Part shown: positions 34,801 to 46,135 of the stretch, in pieces
Layout of the letters: each line of letters opens with the position of its first letter
Position numbering within the stretch: the stretch's first letter is position 1
Assembly (NCBI GenBank): GCA_003991915.1
Contig: RQTK01000050.1
Location: 279,389-343,388 of the forward strand
DNA: 64,000 bases
DNA from: Elysia chlorotica
Lineage: Eukaryota; Mollusca; Gastropoda; Plakobranchidae
Direction of reading: 5' to 3'
Position numbers and translations under genes: made by a program
Notes under the pieces: generated by a model
The model's database searches: none
What the model was told of the DNA's origin: nothing
The model's input: only the letters and a program-made list of their open reading frames with translations

Positions 34801-37800
34801 ATATTTCATATTTTCTAGAGCTAGGCACAATTACTGTCACTTTTTCACACAGACACACACAATCACACTCCCTGTGTGCTGCACATTATTGCATTATACT
34901 CAAAGATGTAAGAAGCTGTACAAGATCTTTGATTTACTATACTAGGTTGTGAGTGCATTCCTCTTGGGGATATTTTTGATTGTGCTATTTAACAAAATTT
35001 AAGTTAAAACATTTACACACTCAAAATAATTACTATCTTAACATCCACTCTTGTATGTTATAATATGAAGGAAAATTGATAATCATATAAAAATGGAATT
35101 AAAAAAAAAAACCCATTAATCTTGGGCAAATTTATTGAAATCCTCTTTATTCTTTAAAATTTTGCCAAATCATCATTATTTCCAAATGAAAACAATCAGG
35201 AGAACAGCTTTCACTACTCTATACATCTTGCTAATGTACATCATAACGCTCCCACCTCTCTCTCCCGCTTTCTTTATCTTACCATGCCTCATAGCGTTGG
35301 TGATCATGTCCCTCCATATCTCTCTTTCTCTGGTTAGTTTCATCATCTCTGTAACCTTTGATATTTGTAGCCATTCCTTCATCCCGTCTGCCATTTTTTC
35401 TCTTTGCCTTCCTTGACTGCGTTTCCCATCAATCATTCCTGTCGTCACTAGATGTTCTAGTCCCTCTCTTCTCATCATGTGGCCAAAGAATGTTGTTTGC
35501 CTTTTCCTCACCTTGTTAATTATTGATGGTTTTGCCTGAGCTTCTTCTAAAACTTCTTTGTTTGATTTCTTTTCTGTCCAAGAGATGCGGAGCATTCGTC
35601 TTAAAAACCACATTTCTATTGCTTTCAGTTTCTTTTCTATCTGCTTTGACACCGTCCACGCCTCGCAACCATACATTAGAATAGGTTCTATGTAGCACTG
35701 AAGGACCCTTTTTCTTGTTTGGATGGAGATGCGCTTATTTGTTAAGATGGTTTTCATGCGCTGGAAACTTGCCTTTGACTGCGCTATGCGAGATGATATT
35801 TCGATGTTGTTTCTGCCATCGCCTGATATTATTGCCCCTAGATATTTAAAGCGGTCACTTTGTTTGAGTTTGGTTCCTTTGATATAGATGTCACTCGTCG
35901 GCGATATCTGTTCCTTGCTGATAACCATTACCTCTGTCTTTTTACTGTTCAGTTCTAATCCTTTTTTCCTGCTCTCCTCTTCTACAATGTTTACTAAATT
36001 TTGTAGATCATTGTTGTTTTCTGCTAACAATACTGTGTCGTCGGCATATCTAAGGTTGTTGATATTGTGACCTCCCACTTTTATTCCAGGATGTCCTTCT
36101 AAGTTTCGCATGATTATTTCACTGTAAAGAGAGAAAAGGTCTGGAGAGAGCACACATCCTTGTCTTACACCACGCTTTATTTGTATACAGTATTTTGTCT
36201 ACATTGAGCGTACACTACTCAATCCATGTTCAGGGGCACACTCAATGGTATTTTTACAATCGGCATGGTTTGCCATTCACGTTTTTCGCGAGAATTTACG
36301 GGATTGGCCCCAAACATGTATTGTATAGGGTTTTTACTTCATTGTGTGTTGTTTACAAAGTGCATGACGTCCGTTATATACACTTTTATGGTTTGACTGT
36401 GCAAAAACTATGCAACCGATCGTTATCTATCACGTTTTTTTCCTATCAGAAGATATTTCCTTTTATATTGAACAACAAAAAATCAAGCCATGATTGAATA
36501 TTTATTTCATAGCAAGATAATCAGTACCTGACCTAAATTTTGTCAGGAAAAAATTTTGCAAAAAACAACAGATTGGCAGACTGAACTCAACATAACTCAA
36601 CAAGTTTGAAATATAAAAAGTTGAAATTATTGGGGTTATCTCTTCAAAGTGTCCTCTTTTCATAGAAACAAAGCCCAAACAAAACGAAAGTATATGTCAT
36701 TATTTATAACATTTTAAAGTACATGCATGCTGGGGGGCACTTTTTTTTGGAATTTCTCATATACATATTTAGTACATATTTGACCCCTCGAGTAGGTCCT
36801 TCCGTATCTGGTTTAAAAAAAAAAAAAGTATTTGGCGGTATCCAGCTAAAAATTGGGTGTCCCGCAATCGCTCAATACTTGCTGCCATTTCCGGCAATAA
36901 CACCCGGTTATCCCAGCCGTTTACTGGGCACACTCACATTTTTAACATCTCATAATTACTCCTTTTGCACTGGGATCAGCCGAGTCTCTAATCAACTTGT
37001 AGATTAATAGTTCACTCGCAGCTATTTGTGGCATAGAAAAAATGCAGCAGATAGTGTAATACTATAGTGGCGATAATTATGCTTCTGTCCCCTGTGATTT
37101 GTCCATCACCGTCAAGCGTTGATCCTGTCACAGTGCTCACTCTCGCACAGTCAGATAAACATATTTTCATATTTCATATTTTCTAGAGCTAGGCACAATT
37201 ACTGCCACTTTTTCACACAGACACACACAATCACACTCCCTGCGTGCTGCACATTATTGCATTTTACTCAAAGATGTAACAAGCTGTACAAGATCTTTGA
37301 TTTTACTATACTAGGTTGAGAGTGCGTTCCTCTTGGGGATATTTTTGGTTGTGCTTATTTTACAAAATTTAAGTTAAAACATTTACACACTCAAAATAAT
37401 TACTATCTTAACATCCACTCTTGTATGTTATAATATGAAGGAAAATTGATAATCATATAAAAATGGAATTAAAAAAAAAAACCCATTAATCTTGGGCAAA
37501 TTTATTGAAATCCTCTTTATTCTTTAAAATTTTGCCAAATCATCATTATTTCCAAATGAAAACAATCAGGAGAACAGCTTTCACTACTCTATACATCTTG
37601 CTAATGTACATCATAATGCTCCCACCTCTCTCTCCCGCTTTCTTTATCTGTCTCTATCTCTCTAATGTTCATCTCTCAGTCCATCTATCTCTGCCCAGCA
37701 TGCTTAGTTTAGCCGTATCAAGTTAAACAACACTAAGGCCCGATTGCATGTCCCAGAGTCACCTTTTGGCCTTGGGCCTAGCCCTCAGGAAGCCTGATGA

Positions 37801-40800
37801 CTGAAGCATGGCTTGGGGTGCGCAACAATTAACAGTTCCTATAAATTTAAGATGAATTTGAAAACAATTTAACTCCATAACTGCAGTTGTACCTATATAT
37901 ATGGTATATTCTCAAACCATCAGTTCACTCTTTACAGTCTGATTTTCTGCTCAGCACACCTTCACCTCTAACAGTTGTTTGTCCTTTGTTATTGCGGAAC
38001 ATATACCGTCATCAGGATTCGGGAACACATGTTATTTATCTTTCATGCTTTTTGCTCATACTGTTAGGTGTGGCTGAGCAAGGTTGTGTATATACTAAGT
38101 ACTATAAGAGTGTAAGCAATGTTCTTCATATAATAGATAATCATTTTAGCTTTCAACCCAGTCCATTGTTGTGTACAAAAAGTAATACAATTTCATTCCA
38201 CTTAGGGCTAGTTGATCATTTGTCAGTTATAATTATATCACAGCAACGAAAATGCATCGCTTCTGTTCACTTTAATTTTGAGCAATAAATAAACAAACAC
38301 CTGACTGGCCAGCGCTAGGTTAATGACTTTCCATCCGATGTAGGTGACGGACGATTGTCTGTGCGGATTTTGAGGGATAACTTTTAAAAACTCATTTCAT
38401 TCTATTGCGCAGTTTAAATCATGACGATAAAATCATCATCTCATTTTCTTCACTTATTTCTAGTAAAAGATTTCCAAGTTCTATTAAAGTATGTTGTTTG
38501 CCTTGAAAAGTCTTATAGTCTAATTTTTTAACACCCTTTTTTATATCTCTTTCACTCTCTTCCTTGTATAGAGAAAACACAACAGCATGCATCATTCTAA
38601 AAAAACATTGGAAAATCATTCAGAAAAAAGTCTCCCTGAATAAGTATTTGGAGTGATGCTACCCATGTCCTGAAAAAAATTACCATTCTTCCTTTTTATA
38701 ACAAACATAAAAACTTGGCTTTGAAAGGCCAAGGTCAAAAACACAAAACACTTATATGGTACCGAGAACGGCCAAAAAATGTTCTACACCCTTTCAGCTT
38801 TCAAAAAATGTATAGGTTTTATAGTTTAGAACAATTTTGCGCTGCCTTCCAGTCCATTTTATGACCCCTATAATATATATAAATCTTCAAGTATAGCCCA
38901 AACACCACACACTAATTACTAGCGACACTTGTAGGTTTAAGTAAATCTTATGTCCTTTTTTTTAAAAATCAAACTAAATTTTCTCTTGCAGCCAATGATT
39001 GAAGAAGACAGGGGCTGGCTGGATCAACTAGCTGCGTTCGACACACTTACCCAAACGTGGGCGCTTGTGGAAACCAGAGTAAGTCCAAAGTAGACTTCAT
39101 TCTAATGGTCTCCTGTTTCTGTTACTTTCTTGGTTCATTTATTTTCATAAAATTTGTGGCAATAAGAAAAAAAGATTTATATAATTAGAAAATGCATAAT
39201 AGTTTGAAGATATACCAATGATGATACCAATAGCAAATGGATTTTTCAAAGAAACTGAATTGCGCATGCTTAGAATTATATTAAGATGCATTACCCTGCC
39301 TACTTCCAATCCAGAGTTAGGAATTGAAGCTATGATTTATCATATGGGATTGAGAATTTAAAGAAAATTCACTTTCATTTGCGAGAGATCCTGGCCTGAG
39401 CACATCCTGGACATTTGCCATGTCCAACCTCTGTTTCTTGTGACTTGCATGTTAAATATTTCCTGTATGCTATGGTTTGAGCCACGCAAACTTTTTATTA
39501 ATTATTAATGGGATTGCTAACATTTGTAGGTTTTAAAACGTTCATGAAATATTCAATGATTGATGACCAACAAAATAAATTATTGAAAAAATCAACCTAG
39601 AGAAAAGCCTATGTAGGCTATGATTGATCTCCCAAACCTTTTATTCCTATTTTGATTTACATTTGTTGTTGTTTTGTGTTGTGCATTGTGCTATTTCATA
39701 TCTTTATCAATGTCTATGGCTAAGTAGTAAATATTAAACGTGATTTTTATCTACATGCTACAATAAAAAATCATAACATTTCTCCAAAGACTTATTTTGT
39801 TGAGTGCAATAACTGATCCCTCAAATCAATGAGATTCTTCTGATTGAACCTGGGGCCTTAGGCTATATGAATGTCTACTTGAGCTAGATTTTGTGAATTG
39901 ACTTAAAACTGTTTTCTGAAACTATGACTAGATTTAATATTTTCCCTTGATTTTTTAACATGACATCGACTGTTAGCTTTACAAGCAAATGATATTTTAC
40001 ATGTATAGGAGAAGCCTTTTAAAGAGCTCCATGGCTCTGCCAAAACATTTTTTGGTTTCGTCTTCATAGGGTGTCAGTCCCCTACCAAGGGCAGCCCATT
40101 CTGCAGTGAGAGTCGACATGGCTGTATACATCTTTGGCGGTCGTCTTGCAGGGGTCCGGATGTCAGATCTGCATAGACTGGACCTACAAAGCTTTACATG
40201 GAGTGGAGCGTAAGTGTTAAGTTGATTCGCCTAGACTCTACAAGATTAAAGTGAACTAAAACCTTTCCATACCATATGCTCTATGCCAAATTCATCTTAC
40301 ATTAAATCTGATTGTTAGCTGTTTTGATTGATTAAAAGTAACAGCATATGTAATGGATACTGCTTCAACTTGGGTAACAATTTTCGTTTTCTTATGGATG
40401 TGAAATTGATTGATACATATAGTTACGTATGTATGATCATTGTTGTACAAGGGGCATTAGCAAACAGTAATTGTGTTTGAACGAACGGGCAACTGAAGTT
40501 TTTATACTAAGCTGATACTTATTAACACATGGAAGGAGTTAAACTTTTTTTTTTACATTGCTTGGACTTTTATTCCAAGACTACTTATGATATTAAACGT
40601 GGTGACCACACTGAAAAATATTCATCTTCTAGTCTTCAAATAATAATTCTCGTTTTTGATACTTATACATATATACACATAATATATTTTCTGCACATTT
40701 AGTAGCACAAAGTGCAAGATACAACTACTTTTGAACAAAATGTAATCATGATTAGGGAAGCCAGAAGTAAATTTACCACTGATTTTTTTTTATATCAGAC

Positions 40801-43800
40801 TTTTTTTTTTTTTTTGAACGGGCAACTGAAGTTTTTATACTAAGCTGATACTTATTAACACATGGAAGGAGTTAAACTTTTTTTTTTACATTGCTTGGGG
40901 TTCAAGATGGGATTATTCTGATGCTAAATTTTTGAACACTTGTAAGTAATTGTAGATTGTTGTGGCATCATTAATTGTAGATAATGCTTCTTTTACCTTT
41001 ATGGGTTGTTTTTTTGACTAATGAATTAACGCTTAAAAAATGAATTTGTTAAATTATTTTATTCTGTATGCCTTAGCTTATTACAAATAGAAAAACAAAA
41101 AGAAATGATAGCTATTAGTCAAATAAATTACCCTTAATTTCATAGTTATGGAGATTTGTAAATATGGCAAAAATTTTGAGCCTAGACTCTACAAGATTAA
41201 AGTGAACTAAAACCTTTCCATACCATATGCTCTATGCCAAATTCATCTTACATTAAATCTGATTGTTAGCTGTTTTGATTGATTAAAAGTAACAGCATAT
41301 CTAATGTATACTGCTTCAACTTGGGTAACAATTTTCGTTTTCTTATGGATGTGAAATTTATAATAATTATAGTTACGTATGTATGATCATTGTTGTACAA
41401 GGGGCATTAGCAAACAGTAATTGTGTTTGAATGAACGGGCAACTGAAGTTTTTATACTAAGCTGATACTTATTAACACGTGGAAGGAGTTAAAATTTTTT
41501 TTTACATTGCTTGGGGTTCAAGATGGGATTATTCTGATGCTAAATGTTTGAACACTTGTAAGTAATTGTAGATTGTTGTGGCATCATTAATTGTAGATAA
41601 TGCTTCTTTTACCTTTATGGGTTGTTTTTTTTTACTAATGAAATAACGCATAAAAAATAAATTTGTTAAATTATTATATTCTGTATGCCTTAGTTTATTA
41701 CAAATAGAAAAACAAAAAAGAAATGATAGCTATTAGTCAAATAAATTACCCTTAATTTCATAGTTATGGAGATTTGTAAATATGGCAAAAATTTTGGGAA
41801 TAACTAGTCAGGGTCCTCTGAAGCTCATTGGCCTTTAGAGAACAAACTAGGTTAAAATTTATATTTTAAAACTATACACTTTTTTTCCTTACTTTCAAAG
41901 ATGATTCATGAACATAATACTGCGGCAATAATAGTTCTTGCTTTTGTCTGTGCTTTAATCTATAGTGTTAATATGCTGTTAAGAGCGTAGTAACTGGCAA
42001 GCCAAACCTGCGCCTTAGTTGTGCAAAAGTCTGTGTGTTGAATACTTTCAACAATCTGATCTTTGAGAAAGAACTAATTCTGCATGCATGGATTTTAGGA
42101 TTTTACCTTGAATTAAATGAATCTTTAAGTGTCGGTTTTATATTCAATATAAATGTAAAGGTTTTTTGTACCATATAATCATATACATATATATAATTAT
42201 ATATATATATATATATTTTTTTTTTTAGGTAACTGAAGTCAATGTTGGTTATATTTTTTGTTCCAAACAAACTTTTTGATTTATATATATATATATATTT
42301 TTTGCCCAACAGACTGGCTTGCAACGGTGATGGGCCTGAAGGCAGATCTTGGCATACCATGACCCGTATAAATGAAAAGAATGTGATCCTCATGGGTGGC
42401 TACAGTGACTCTAACGAGATTCTTGGTGAGTGAATAACTTGATGGCTGCTATCTCTCTCTTTACTGGTTGGGCTGGTGGCAGTATAATTTGATCTGTTAA
42501 GACATGAGCCAGGTCCCCCTGCCCTGTCACTTGTGTGGCAGCAGATAAAATTGTTAGCCATTTGTTTGGGGGCCTATCCGTGATATAGTCTATGTAGTGC
42601 TGATGTCGAATGTTAAGCAACAAAACAATTCAACTCTCTCTTTGGAAGGTAGATTTGACTTTATTTGCTGCCACTTAAAATTTTGGGAAAAGTTGATCTG
42701 CCATTTGTGTTTGTTATGATCGACACAAGTTGCCTCATCTCAAGGCAGTGCCATATACTTTGTGTTTCCCTCTTTGTATTTTTTTCCAGGAGAAATAATT
42801 TTCAATTCATGATAACTTGTCCTGTCTTTTCCCCCTCATCCAATTATTTATTTATTGCATTATGGAATCCTGTGTGAAAATATTGTTAACCGTTTTATTA
42901 TTTACTTCAAACGTCTTTTGTTTTAGTAAGCCTTAGGCAACTATAAAAGTCAATATGAGATTGATAGCCTCTGTTGAAATTTGTTGTCAACTTGTTTGTC
43001 ACAGAAATGCAATTTGAGAATCATAAAGTTCATTCAAGATTTGACTGCAATAAACATTGTCAATGGTTCATTTGTGTACTTTTTGTTGTAATATGTTCCT
43101 TGTGTCCATTTTCGTTTTTCTTAAATACAATCTTGAAAATAAGTAAGTTACGTATATATTAACCCATCCAGGGATGCAATTTCTTTGTTAATTTTTAAAT
43201 TTTGACAGTGACAATTTGTACTTTGGGGGACATTCAAATTATTAAGGTAGCATAGAAAATTGATTAACCCAAAATCCTTTTTTTTGTTCTAAATTAGTCC
43301 ATAATATTGTGTAGACAAAGATTCAAGCAAAACTATACAATTGTGAAAATGTCCTTGACTTTTAAATCTTCCCTTACCATTTTTGTATATTTCTAACACA
43401 TTGTTTTCTACCCTCAATGCCATTCGTGTATATTTTTCACACATTCAAATCATACCCTGTACCCATCTGCGTATATTTTCTATTTGAGAGTAGGTCTATG
43501 TAACCAAGTAATACAGGTAATACAGGTAGTGTTGCTAGGCACACGTTCAGGGCTAAATGCTAGAAAGGCATGGCAGAGAATTGGTTAATATGTTTTGCTT
43601 TTTATTTCACCAAGATCTGTTCAGCAGAAAATAATTTATGCAAATTTAAAATTCAAAGTCAAAACATGAACAGTATTGGCTGGGTTTCAGGGAATAAACC
43701 ACCATGTGATTATTGGGTGACACATTTTCTATGCTTGGTTATGGAAGGGTTAAAGCAAAAATTTCCGCAATGCCTTTTCCCTCTTCTATACGTCGGTGTC

Positions 43801-45402
43801 AATATAATGTGACCGGCTGAGACAGGAGTCATGGAATCCCCGCCCTGTCTCGTGTGTGGCAGCACATAAAATTGTCATATGTCGGTCTTGGGGCCCGTCC
43901 ACAATATAGCCTATATAGTGCTGCTGTTGGATGTTAAACCAACCCAAACAACCAACCAACCCTCTTCTATACAGATGATCTCTGGATGTTGAATGTGGAG
44001 TCTCTCACATGGAGCCTTTTACAACAACACACGCAGATGCCTCGACTGTGGCACACGGCCTGTACTAACTCCATGGGCGATCTGCTCATCTTTGGTGGCT
44101 GCACCAACAACATCCTGGATATCGCTTCCCCCATGGTAAGCGTTGAAAAAAAAACACGTGTACATTGTCTACCAGTGGTCTTGTTCAATGTTGATGCCAA
44201 TTTTCCATAAATTTTACAGAATAAAAAAAAAAAAAGAAATTCAGAGTTCAGTGAAACTATGTCAAAGGGCTGTATTTTGTTATTCAATATCATGATATGA
44301 GCTTGCTTTAGGCAAAGCACTATACAATTTTTACAAATCAACTTTTTTTAAATCTTTAGTTTTATATACTACTACTCTGCTGCTGCTGCTGCTGCTGCTG
44401 CTACTGCTACTGCTACTACCACTACTACTACTACGACTAATAATAATGCTGATGAGAATAATAACAATAAAAACCAAAACATAAATATTTAATAGTATAA
44501 TTTTTCAACATCTGAAATTGTAAGCAAATTGAAACTTTTCATTTTCTTTCTTTCTTTTTTTTTTTTAAAGTCTCTGTCATCCTTTAAAGGTATTGAGCAA
44601 AATTCCACTTTTCTTTGCAATTAGCTATTAACTTTGATAATAAATTATTTCTCTTCCAAAATAGGAGTCAAGCGGCGATGTTTTGACTGTCAGATTGGAA
44701 CCCTATTCTTTAGAGAGGTGAGCAGTGGTAGCATTGATATTATAACAATTTCATGCTAACACACTTATTTTTTAATTTGTCGGTTTGTTTTGTTTTTTCT
44801 TTTCAACAAAAGGTAACAAACATGAACAAACTAAATGATTTGTATGGAATAAGAAATGTCATAGTTCAAATAACAGATTTTATCAACTTTCAAAAGAAAC
44901 AGTCTTAGTCTTAACTGCTATACAGTTGACTTAAAATTGACCTATTCTGAAATGGATATATTAACAAAACAGCCTACAAATATAGCAATTTCTGCTTGCA
45001 TTGCAGAATAGCGATTAATCCCATGTTTTTTTTTCTTGTTTAGTTGTTTTCTCTCTCTCTCTCTCTCTCTCTCTCCCTCTCTCTGTCTTCAGGCTGAGCA
45101 TGCACGTGCTGTGGAAGAGCCGGCCTGGCAGCTGGGCTTCTTGGAGATCCTTGCCCCGTAACTTTCGGAACTGGCTCGAGCAGCGCGAGAAGGCGGGCTG
45201 GGAGATGAACCGGATGATCTACCGGTGCCAGGCGTATTCCATGTACGGCCCCAGCTTAACCCAGCTGTCTGTGCTGCAGCCCGGGCAGGCCGACTTAATC
45301 AACAAAAGCATTGTGGACATTGTGGAACTAGAACTAGAGAAGCAGAAGGACTCGCAGGACAAGAGCACAGTAGACGATTCTGGCATACCTTATGTACAAT
45401 AA
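31030..45402 (+). CDS. KLHDC2: KLHDC2/KLHDC1-like kelch-repeat protein, complete
   Basis: In vertebrates KLHDC2 is a cullin-2 RING ligase receptor that recognises C-terminal Gly-Gly degrons. Coding exons: 31030-31206, 32332-32405, 32834-33055, 34153-34234, 38992-39078, 40070-40209, 42313-42425, 43975-44135, 44665-44717 and 45093-45402. They total 1419 nt and 472 residues; all junctions are GT-AG and keep frame. Kelch blades are visible: RVGHVAVCIRDELFVWGGYY, SGSCSTMVWPYWYVLCGY, RIFVLGGYG, RAAHSAVRVDMAVYIFGGRL, RSWHTMTRINEKNVILMGGY and RLWHTACTNSMGDLLIFGGC. The pocket elements RGW, GGR-(4)-R and GRSWH are kept. A BC-box-like SLERLSMHVL follows, then SLPRNF at the cullin-box position. The acidic/charged C-terminal tail makes it about 65 residues longer than human KLHDC2. 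A 5' leader segment (31004-31029) follows a TTAG acceptor. Whether it is orthologous to KLHDC1 or KLHDC2 cannot be told here. Confidence 0.92.
31433..31860. repeat. Two (CT)n arrays and pyrimidine-rich sequence in kelch intron 1
   Basis: CT runs at 31441-31492 and 31770-31823, joined by TCT-rich sequence and ending in TATC units. Confidence 0.9.
34384..36200 (-). mobile_element. 5'-truncated RTE-like LINE, copy A, in kelch intron 4
   Basis: A minus-strand open frame covers the reverse transcriptase from RGVRQGCVLSPDLFSLYSEI (just upstream of 36153) through the catalytic LRYADDTVLL to KYLGAIISGDGRN, LMYGCEAWTVSK and FGHMMRREGLE. This is the pattern of RTE-type endonuclease/reverse-transcriptase LINEs. 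The endonuclease and the first half of the RT are missing by 5' truncation at about 36200. No break is seen in the remaining frame down to 35176. The long 3' part (34384-35230) is shared with copy B. It lies antisense to the kelch gene. Confidence 0.88.
36201..36761. other. Sequence between the two LINE copies in kelch intron 4
   Basis: AT-rich. An open frame of about 100 codons at 36195-36497 has no recognisable family or splice context. Confidence 0.4.
36762..37650 (-). mobile_element. Same LINE family, copy B, shorter 5' truncation
   Basis: It matches 34384-35278 almost base for base (TTTGACCCCTCGAGTAGGTC through CTCTCTCCCGCTTTCTTTAT). It loses homology at 37650, where copy A continues into the RT frame, so it is an independently truncated insertion or a partial duplication of A. 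Confidence 0.85.
37651..38991. other. Right part of kelch intron 4
   Basis: AT-rich. A GC-richer patch at 37735-37830 (AGTCACCTTTTGGCCTTGGG) may be a repeat remnant. The open frame at 37887-38288 has no family match. Confidence 0.4.
40229..41796. repeat. Tandem duplication with a nested duplication, kelch intron 6
   Basis: Copy 1 is 40229-41179 and copy 2 is 41180-41796, both starting GCCTAGACTCTACAAGATTA. Copy 1 is longer because an internal 83-base piece (GAACGGGCAACTGAAGTTTT to ACATTGCTTGG) is present twice, at 40483-40565 and 40816-40898, with unrelated sequence between. Confidence 0.92.
42463..42633 (+). mobile_element. SINE family 1, 5'-truncated, 37 bases after kelch exon 7
   Basis: The body runs from ACTGGTTGGGCTGGTGGCAG to an A/C-rich tail (AAGCAACAAAACAATT), flanked by a 10-base direct repeat CTCTCTCTTT at 42453-42462 and 42634-42643. 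Confidence 0.9.
42644..43778. other. Middle of kelch intron 7
   Basis: AT-rich single-copy-looking sequence. No exon or repeat recognised. Confidence 0.45.
43792..43959 (+). mobile_element. SINE family 1, 5'-truncated, inside the acceptor of kelch exon 8
   Basis: It starts GTCGGTGTCAATATAATGTG and ends in an ACCAACCAA tail. A 13-base target duplication CCCTCTTCTATAC flanks it (43779-43791 and 43960-43972). The right copy is directly followed by the AG of the exon 8 acceptor (43973-43974). Confidence 0.95.
44370..44440. repeat. (CTG)n/(CTA)n trinucleotide tract in kelch intron 8
   Basis: CTG units pass into CTA/ACT units and then AAT-rich sequence. Confidence 0.85.
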
Positions 45403-45403
45403 A
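45398..45403 (+). terminator. Candidate poly(A) signal overlapping the kelch stop codon
   Basis: AATAAA spans the TAA stop (45400-45402) and is followed by an A-run to about 45416. Whether it is used is unknown. Confidence 0.35.
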
Positions 45404-45502
45404 AAAAAAAAAAAAAGAAGGAAAGAGAGATTTTAGGGTTTTTTTAAGGTATGGGTTTGAATCAGACTCCATTGTTAGTTTCAACGGATGTTGTTTATTA
45501 TT

Positions 45503-45596
45503 GTTCGGTGCAACGGCTGGCCCAGAACAGACAGGAGTGGAGATCCTTCGTTGCTGCCCTACATGCCAGGAGGCATAACGGGCATGAGTGAGTGAG
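45503..45596 (+). mobile_element. 94-bp LINE 3' tip with target duplication
   Basis: One frame reads NRQEWRSFVAALHARRHNGH and then a stop, resembling the C-terminus of non-LTR reverse transcriptases. A (GAGT)n tail follows. A 14-base direct repeat TGTTGTTTATTATT flanks it (45489-45502 and 45597-45610). Confidence 0.8.
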
Positions 45597-45610
45597 TGTT
45601 GTTTATTATT

Positions 45611-46089
45611 TATGATTTTATGTGACACTTGGAAATTTAATATTTAATTTTCTTCTCTTTTAAAAAATATTTTTTAATTAAATTTGATGGAGAAAGTTAT
45701 AATTATAGATCTCAAAAGTAAAACATGACATGTCACTAAAAATACCTGTATTTTTTCTTTGTTTCTACGACTAAATTATAAAAAAAAATCTTTGAAATTT
45801 GTTTGTGTCTCTATGTCATGTAATGGATAAATCGTTTTTCTTTCACTGATAAAATGTAGTTTGCCAATTTAAAGGATGAGAATGTTCCATAAATAATGAA
45901 TGTTTTTCAGATTTTCTGAGGAGTTTAAACGTAACGATATTTTTAATATTGGTCAAATGTGGTTTATTTGGTAAAAAAGATGCAGATAATGAAAACTTTT
46001 TTTTTTACAGTTACAATGTTACGTAGCAGTATGCAGGTGCTGAACATATATATGTTGGTCAATTTTATGGCACATATTCACAAGAAGAG

Positions 46090-46135
<46 letters not shown>

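Noticed and set aside
36195-36497. A 100-codon open frame between two LINE copies
   Set aside because: No recognisable family, inside an intron, no splice support.
37887-38288. A 133-codon open frame in kelch intron 4
   Set aside because: Low-complexity hydrophobic translation of AT-rich DNA without family resemblance.
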